Origin: Christensenella sp. UBA1260
Lineage (GTDB): Bacteria; Bacillota; Clostridia; Christensenellales; CAG-917
Direction: 5' to 3'
Assembly: GCA_002308155.1 (NCBI GenBank)
Contig: DBVQ01000033.1
Coordinates: forward strand, 1-7,946
DNA: 7,946 nt
The notes beneath the pieces were generated by a model. It saw only the letters and a program-made list of their open reading frames with translations, ran no database searches and was not told the origin of the DNA. A program made the translations under genes and the position numbers. Positions 4,677 through 7,946 of this stretch are shown one piece after another (the stretch's first letter is position 1; each line of letters starts with the position of its first letter).

Positions 4677-5137
4677 TGTTCTTCATATATTTGCGGCTTC
4701 AAGATAAACCGCACATTTTTTCTGTCAATTCCAAGCTTGTTTGCAACAAGATCTATGATTGCTTCTGCATCCTCACTTTTGCCAAAACTCGTCACTTCGC
4801 ACTCCCCTATCTCAAACAGTTTTTCTCCTGTCGTCAACTTGATTTCACAGTCATAACCATATAGCGCAAGATAGCTTTCAAGTTCGCTCGCCTGTTCGTC
4901 AAGCCGGTCATCTTTTGTCTCGTCCACAAACGTATTGTTGACGTTTGCCCAAGCGGAAGAAAAATCAAACTTCCAATCGCTTCCAAATAGTTTTGGCAGA
5001 GGCGAGACAATCACGAGTATCACAACAAGCGAAAATACCCCTTTGACGTACTTTGCCATCTTGCCTTTTGGCAACACAATTTCAAGCAAAACACCCAAAA
5101 CTATTGTGCAGACAATGGCGATTATCCACCCCTTCAT
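4673..5137 (-). CDS. spoIIIAF: Stage III sporulation protein AF
   Basis: 154 residues, shorter than the roughly 206 of Bacillus subtilis. Two N-terminal membrane segments (about 4-22 and 30-48) surround the family motif EIVLPKGKMAKYVKGVFSLV (19-38), followed by SPLPKLF (45-51). A polar stretch leads to a C-terminal ring-building domain: LESYLALYGYDCEIKLTTGE, FEIGECEVTSF and a final NVRFILKPQIYEEQ. SpoIIIAF is thought to form another ring of the SpoIIIA-SpoIIQ channel. The ATG is 44 bases after the spoIIIAE stop and has no recognisable Shine-Dalgarno sequence. It is still the best start, because the protein begins, as homologues do, just before the conserved tryptophan and first membrane segment. 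Confidence 0.9.
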   Translation of the reverse strand: MKGWIIAIVCTIVLGVLLEIVLPKGKMAKYVKGVFSLVVILVIVSPLPKLFGSDWKFDFSSAWANVNNTFVDETKDDRLDEQASELESYLALYGYDCEIKLTTGEKLFEIGECEVTSFGKSEDAEAIIDLVANKLGIDRKNVRFILKPQIYEEQ

Positions 5138-5181
5138 ACAAAAATATATTGCGGTATTTTTTCATATATACCACGTATGAT

Positions 5182-6405
5182 TTATATTCCCATATTGCAG
5201 CTGCCGATGATCAACATAAGCATAATAAAAAACAAAAAGCCCACTCCCGCCAGTGCAGTTATAAGCAAGTTCATATTTTCGGCAAGCGTGTGCAACAGTT
5301 TTGCAACCCTTTCGTCCCCTATCGGTTCAACAATCGCCGCGACAAATCTCAAAGTCAATGAAAACGCCAAAACTTTGAGAAGCGGAAACAGCACAACCCC
5401 CACAACCGTCATTGCAGCAAAATAGCCAAACGCATTTTTGACAACCACAACGGAAGCGGAAATCAGGTCAAATCCGTCCGACAAATAGCCACCCAAAATC
5501 GGGACGTAGCTGGAGAGCGCAAACTTCGCCACATTGAATCCAAACTTGTCAACAATCCCGCCAGTTATTCCTTGCGCGGTCAAAAACGTAACAAACAATC
5601 CAAAAACGACTCCAATAAGCCAAGTTGAAGCGGTCTTTATTAGATGCGTAAGTTTGTCAAGTTTTACGTTTTTTGAAAGATTTCCCACAACTGCAAACAC
5701 GACAACAGCAATAAATGCCGGCACAATAATCTTGACAATTATTGTGATTATGCCCTTTGAAAGCACAGCAAGCATAGGCGAATATGTGGCAACCGTCGCT
5801 GTGCCGCCCACTGCGGAAAGCAGAGTCAAAAGAATTGGAAACACCGCTTCGGCAAAAGTTGCCATTGCGTTCACCGTGTTTACTACAAGCGCGACAATCT
5901 TCACAACCCCCGTCATGAGTATTGTGATTATGCTCGCATAAAGCACAATGTGCACGACTTCAGTTGTGGAGTTATCAAGGAAATCCGCAGTGAGTCCCGA
6001 GAGCATGCTCTTCAAAATGCTTATGATAAGTATTGTAATAAAACTCGGCAAAAATGACAAAAAGTATCGTCCAAACGTCTTGCCCAAAACCCCGAACAGC
6101 CTTTCAAAAAAGTTCCCGCCCTCCCCGCTTGTCAAGGATTTTATGGTTTCGCTTATGTTGTTTACTGACAAAAAACTCGCCTCGTCTTCGCCAAGCGAGT
6201 TTAAAAACTTTTGCAAGGATTCAAAATCCAACCTCTCAATAATCTCTTCAATCGCCTGTCCAAAATCTTTGTCAATATCTTCGCTGCTCTTGTTGTCGGC
6301 AAACGCAACGTTTCCGTTTGACAATACAAAAGAAATGACTAGCAAAATACCCGTCAGAAAAACCAAACATATAATCGCTTTTTTCTGACTGCGCGCAGAC
6401 TTCAT
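5182..6405 (-). CDS. spoIIIAE: Stage III sporulation protein AE (polytopic channel component)
   Basis: 407 residues, close to the 399 of Bacillus subtilis. It is a large multi-pass membrane protein of the SpoIIIA complex. A basic N-terminus and hydrophobic segment (10-28) ending in AFA at 34-36 form a probable cleavable signal peptide. A polar region (37-115) follows, then about seven or more membrane segments. Family motifs are YSPMLAVLSKG (208-218), FLTAQGITGG (274-283), VPILGGYLSDGFDLISAS (301-318), VVKNAFG (321-327) and EPIGDERVAKLL (360-371). The ATG overlaps the spoIIIAD stop as ATGA and has no clear ribosome binding site, so translation should be coupled to AD. A perfect nine-base inverted repeat (5722-5746) lies in the coding region; I attach no function to it. 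Confidence 0.95.
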   Translation of the reverse strand: MKSARSQKKAIICLVFLTGILLVISFVLSNGNVAFADNKSSEDIDKDFGQAIEEIIERLDFESLQKFLNSLGEDEASFLSVNNISETIKSLTSGEGGNFFERLFGVLGKTFGRYFLSFLPSFITILIISILKSMLSGLTADFLDNSTTEVVHIVLYASIITILMTGVVKIVALVVNTVNAMATFAEAVFPILLTLLSAVGGTATVATYSPMLAVLSKGIITIIVKIIVPAFIAVVVFAVVGNLSKNVKLDKLTHLIKTASTWLIGVVFGLFVTFLTAQGITGGIVDKFGFNVAKFALSSYVPILGGYLSDGFDLISASVVVVKNAFGYFAAMTVVGVVLFPLLKVLAFSLTLRFVAAIVEPIGDERVAKLLHTLAENMNLLITALAGVGFLFFIMLMLIIGSCNMGI

Positions 6406-6788
6406 AAGCTAACAAGTTGAGACACCACGTTTACAAGCGAAGTGACAATTGATATGCTTGTCAAAAAGATGACAATCTTGCCTCCAAGCTGCAACTTCTC
6501 TGCAATTGATGCACAACCGGCATCATTTGCGATTGACGAAGAATACTCTGTGAGATAACCAATGCCAATGATTTTGAGAACTGAGGAAAACACCTCTTCG
6601 TCCACTCCGCTCTTTGCCACAATATCGTCAAAAGCAAGAATGACTTGCGTCAAAGATGACAGCATTGTGACCAGCATAATCACGCCCGTCGCTATCGTCA
6701 CAAACACTGCAAACTCTGGTTTTGCCGTCCTCAAAACGAGCACGACAATCACGCCAATGAGGGCAATTCCCACAAGCCTAAAAATCAT
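6402..6788 (-). CDS. spoIIIAD: Stage III sporulation protein AD
   Basis: 128 residues, the normal length. It is a small membrane protein of the SpoIIIA complex with hydrophobic segments near 3-19, 26-52 and 100-125. The central conserved block is LKIIGIGYLTEYSSSIANDA (71-90), then G and KLQLGGKIVIF (98-108), corresponding to the family pattern K..GI.YL.E..S.I..DAG..A...K..L.GK. It overlaps spoIIIAC upstream and spoIIIAE downstream by four bases each (ATGA), and no Shine-Dalgarno sequence is visible. AC and AD are sequence-related membrane proteins and are always neighbours in spore formers. Confidence 0.95.
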   Translation of the reverse strand: MIFRLVGIALIGVIVVLVLRTAKPEFAVFVTIATGVIMLVTMLSSLTQVILAFDDIVAKSGVDEEVFSSVLKIIGIGYLTEYSSSIANDAGCASIAEKLQLGGKIVIFLTSISIVTSLVNVVSQLVSL

Positions 6789-6985
6789 ACGTACAACGCC
6801 AAAAGGGACTTTAAGTTGTCAAAAAGACCACTTAACATATCAATTAGGAGCACCACGACCACAATTATCCCCGCAAGCGTGGCAAAAGTTGCGATCTCAT
6901 CTCGGTCGCTTTTTTTGAGGACTATACACACAATTGCGGTGAGCAGTCCAATCCCTGCAATCTTCAAAATTATGTCAATGCCCAT
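6785..6985 (-). CDS. spoIIIAC: Stage III sporulation protein AC
   Basis: 66 residues, the usual size of this very small protein. It has two hydrophobic segments (about 5-23 and 32-53) joined by a charged turn KKSDRDEIA (24-32), which is typical of SpoIIIAC. The opening MGIDIILKIAGIGLLTAIV follows the family pattern of a short N-terminus and a GIG motif. It is a mother-cell membrane component of the SpoIIIA complex, of unknown precise role. The ATG is one base after the spoIIIAB stop and the gene ends in an ATGA overlap with spoIIIAD. No separate ribosome binding site is evident. Confidence 0.95.
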   Translation of the reverse strand: MGIDIILKIAGIGLLTAIVCIVLKKSDRDEIATFATLAGIIVVVVLLIDMLSGLFDNLKSLLALYV

Positions 6986-6986
6986 A

Positions 6987-7463
6987 TCACGCCAGCAGTA
7001 TCAAAAGTGCGATGCCAAGGAGCACGCACAATTTGAAATACATCCCTCCATACTTCTTGTTTTCCTGTGAACATTTGTTCGCCTTTTCGTCAAACTCACT
7101 CTGCCAGTGCTTGACATATTCAACCTGCTCCTTGTATGCGCTCTTTCCAAGCCCAGCAACAGCCTCGTCAATAGTAGCGCGCTCTTCTTTCTTTAAAAAA
7201 AGTGGCTCATACCTTTTTGATGTGTCCCCTATTTGCGACATATATTTCAAAAACTCTTGTCCGCCGGTTGTCGCATATTTTTTGTTTATCTCGGGAAGCG
7301 GAGTTTTTTTGAAAGTCAATTCTTTCTCAAAAAACGCAAAATAATCCCTCGCCTCCCGATAAAACTTTTCTCGCCATTTATACCGCTTTTTGACGAGCAC
7401 GCCGACGTACGCCGCAACAAGCGCAATGAGCCCGCCTGCAATCAGTCTGAGTATCCCGCTCAT
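6987..7463 (-). CDS. spoIIIAB: Stage III sporulation protein AB
   Basis: 158 residues from the ATG at 7463, compared with about 171 in Bacillus subtilis. The frame stays open to an ATG at 7502, but I chose 7463 for two reasons. It overlaps the spoIIIAA stop as ATGA, and homologues begin right at the first membrane helix. That helix (about 3-22) is followed by a long cytosolic helical domain and a C-terminal membrane segment in KYGGMYFKLCVLLGIALLIL. The architecture, with a membrane anchor at each end, is that of SpoIIIAB, which resembles GspF/PilC-type inner-membrane proteins of type II secretion and probably partners the SpoIIIAA ATPase. The block EAVAGLGKSAYKEQVEYVK is a further family match. 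Confidence 0.93.
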   Translation of the reverse strand: MSGILRLIAGGLIALVAAYVGVLVKKRYKWREKFYREARDYFAFFEKELTFKKTPLPEINKKYATTGGQEFLKYMSQIGDTSKRYEPLFLKKEERATIDEAVAGLGKSAYKEQVEYVKHWQSEFDEKANKCSQENKKYGGMYFKLCVLLGIALLILLA

Positions 7464-7946
7464 ATTCTCGCCGTCTCCACAACCGTACCCGCTCTCGGAC
7501 ACTTTGAGAGTACAACGGCAAACTCAAACGCTTTGAAAAGCGGAGCGAACACACTGCTACCTCGCACACTGTTTATACTCTCGCCGTGCACAGATGCAAA
7601 CACTTTGACGCCGCTTCTTGCGATATCGCATATTGCTTCCACTTCCCTCTCGCGAAAAACCTCGTCCGTAACGATAATGTCTGGATTCATCGCGCGTACG
7701 CAGTTTTCATAGGCAATGATTTTGGGCACGCCAGACACCACGTCCGCCTCGCCCACGTCAAGTTGCTCAGCACCGTTTTGAGATGCGGCAAGTTCATATC
7801 TCTCATCTATAATCACGGTGTTATACCGCTTTGACGCAAGCCTTGCAAGCTCTCTGAGCATTGTCGTTTTGCCCGCGCCCGGCGGCGAAATAACAAGAGT
7901 AGAAAGCGGTTTTTCAAGCACTTCGTACGCAATACAATCCGCCGCC
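7460..7946 (-). CDS. spoIIIAA: Stage III sporulation protein AA (ATPase), 5' end outside window
   Basis: Only the C-terminal 162 residues are present; the start lies beyond the right edge. The full protein is about 300 residues. It is the ATPase of the SpoIIIA complex, related to type II/IV secretion ATPases, and ATP binding is needed for sporulation in Bacillus. The frame runs open to the edge, upstream of the GTG at 7921. Visible motifs: P-loop SPPGAGKTTMLREL (Walker A), VIIDERYELA, Walker B-like DIIVTDEV, FASVHGES, and the family ending FEFAVVLSKCPRAGTVVETA. No frame break is seen. The stop overlaps the spoIIIAB start (ATGA). The promoter, SigE-dependent in Bacillus, would lie outside the window. 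Confidence 0.95.
   Translation of the reverse strand, partial: AADCIAYEVLEKPLSTLVISPPGAGKTTMLRELARLASKRYNTVIIDERYELAASQNGAEQLDVGEADVVSGVPKIIAYENCVRAMNPDIIVTDEVFREREVEAICDIARSGVKVFASVHGESINSVRGSSVFAPLFKAFEFAVVLSKCPRAGTVVETARI

Noticed and set aside
5722..5746. Nine-base perfect inverted repeat inside spoIIIAE
   Set aside because: It is AT-rich, sits within a hydrophobic coding stretch made of repeated Ile/Val/Thr codons, and has no T run; chance is sufficient.
5741..5934. Direct repeat ATTGTGATTATGC near 5741 and 5922 in spoIIIAE
   Set aside because: It encodes similar hydrophobic membrane-helix residues with similar codons and has no flanking similarity.
7464..7502. Extended spoIIIAB start at 7502
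   Set aside because: It adds 13 residues before the membrane helix where homologues begin and overlaps spoIIIAA by 43 bases; the ATG at 7463 gives the ATGA overlap used elsewhere in the operon.

Overview
The window is 7.9 kb of a spore-forming Bacillota genome, most likely class Clostridia. Every gene lies on the minus strand, so the window reads right to left. The diagnostic content is the sporulation locus spoIIIAA-AB-AC-AD-AE-AF-AG-AH in canonical order, followed by an Asp23/YloU-family gene, nusB, xseA, xseB, ispA and a tRNA-Gly(GCC). The same neighbourhood exists in Bacillus, but there accB-accC and folD are interspersed; their absence here fits Clostridia. The species cannot be named from the sequence.

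Right part (3530-7946): the spoIIIA operon. It encodes the mother-cell side of the SpoIIIA-SpoIIQ channel (the 'feeding tube'), which joins mother cell and forespore during engulfment and supports late forespore gene expression. SpoIIIAA (ATPase, cut by the right window edge), AB, AC, AD and AE are packed with ATGA overlaps or a 1-base gap. AF, AG and AH encode the ring-forming (RBM) subunits and have wider gaps. The AF-AG gap (about 164 bases) holds two CG-rich hairpins, the inner one touching the spoIIIAG ribosome binding site. The AG-AH gap holds a hairpin that includes the spoIIIAG stop codon. A strong intrinsic terminator (3456-3499) ends the operon.

Middle (2617-3499): a housekeeping pair. 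An extended -10 promoter, with a second partly overlapping candidate upstream, drives the Asp23-family gene and nusB with a very short leader. A composite hairpin followed by six U residues lies just after nusB, so nusB and xseA are probably at least partly uncoupled.

Left part (147-2543): xseA and xseB (exonuclease VII) and ispA (farnesyl diphosphate synthase) are tightly coupled. A separate tRNA-Gly promoter and gene follow. Beyond the tRNA, a tandem array of about 46-base units runs off the left edge; each unit repeats the last 11 bases of the tRNA, including CCA.

The gene content is ordinary, and I see no new multigene system. The points worth a second look are structural: the tRNA-3'-end repeat array, the CG-rich hairpins before spoIIIAG, a SpoIIIAG that seems to lack the beta-triangle insertion, and an IspA missing the loop that normally carries a conserved lysine after the second aspartate motif.
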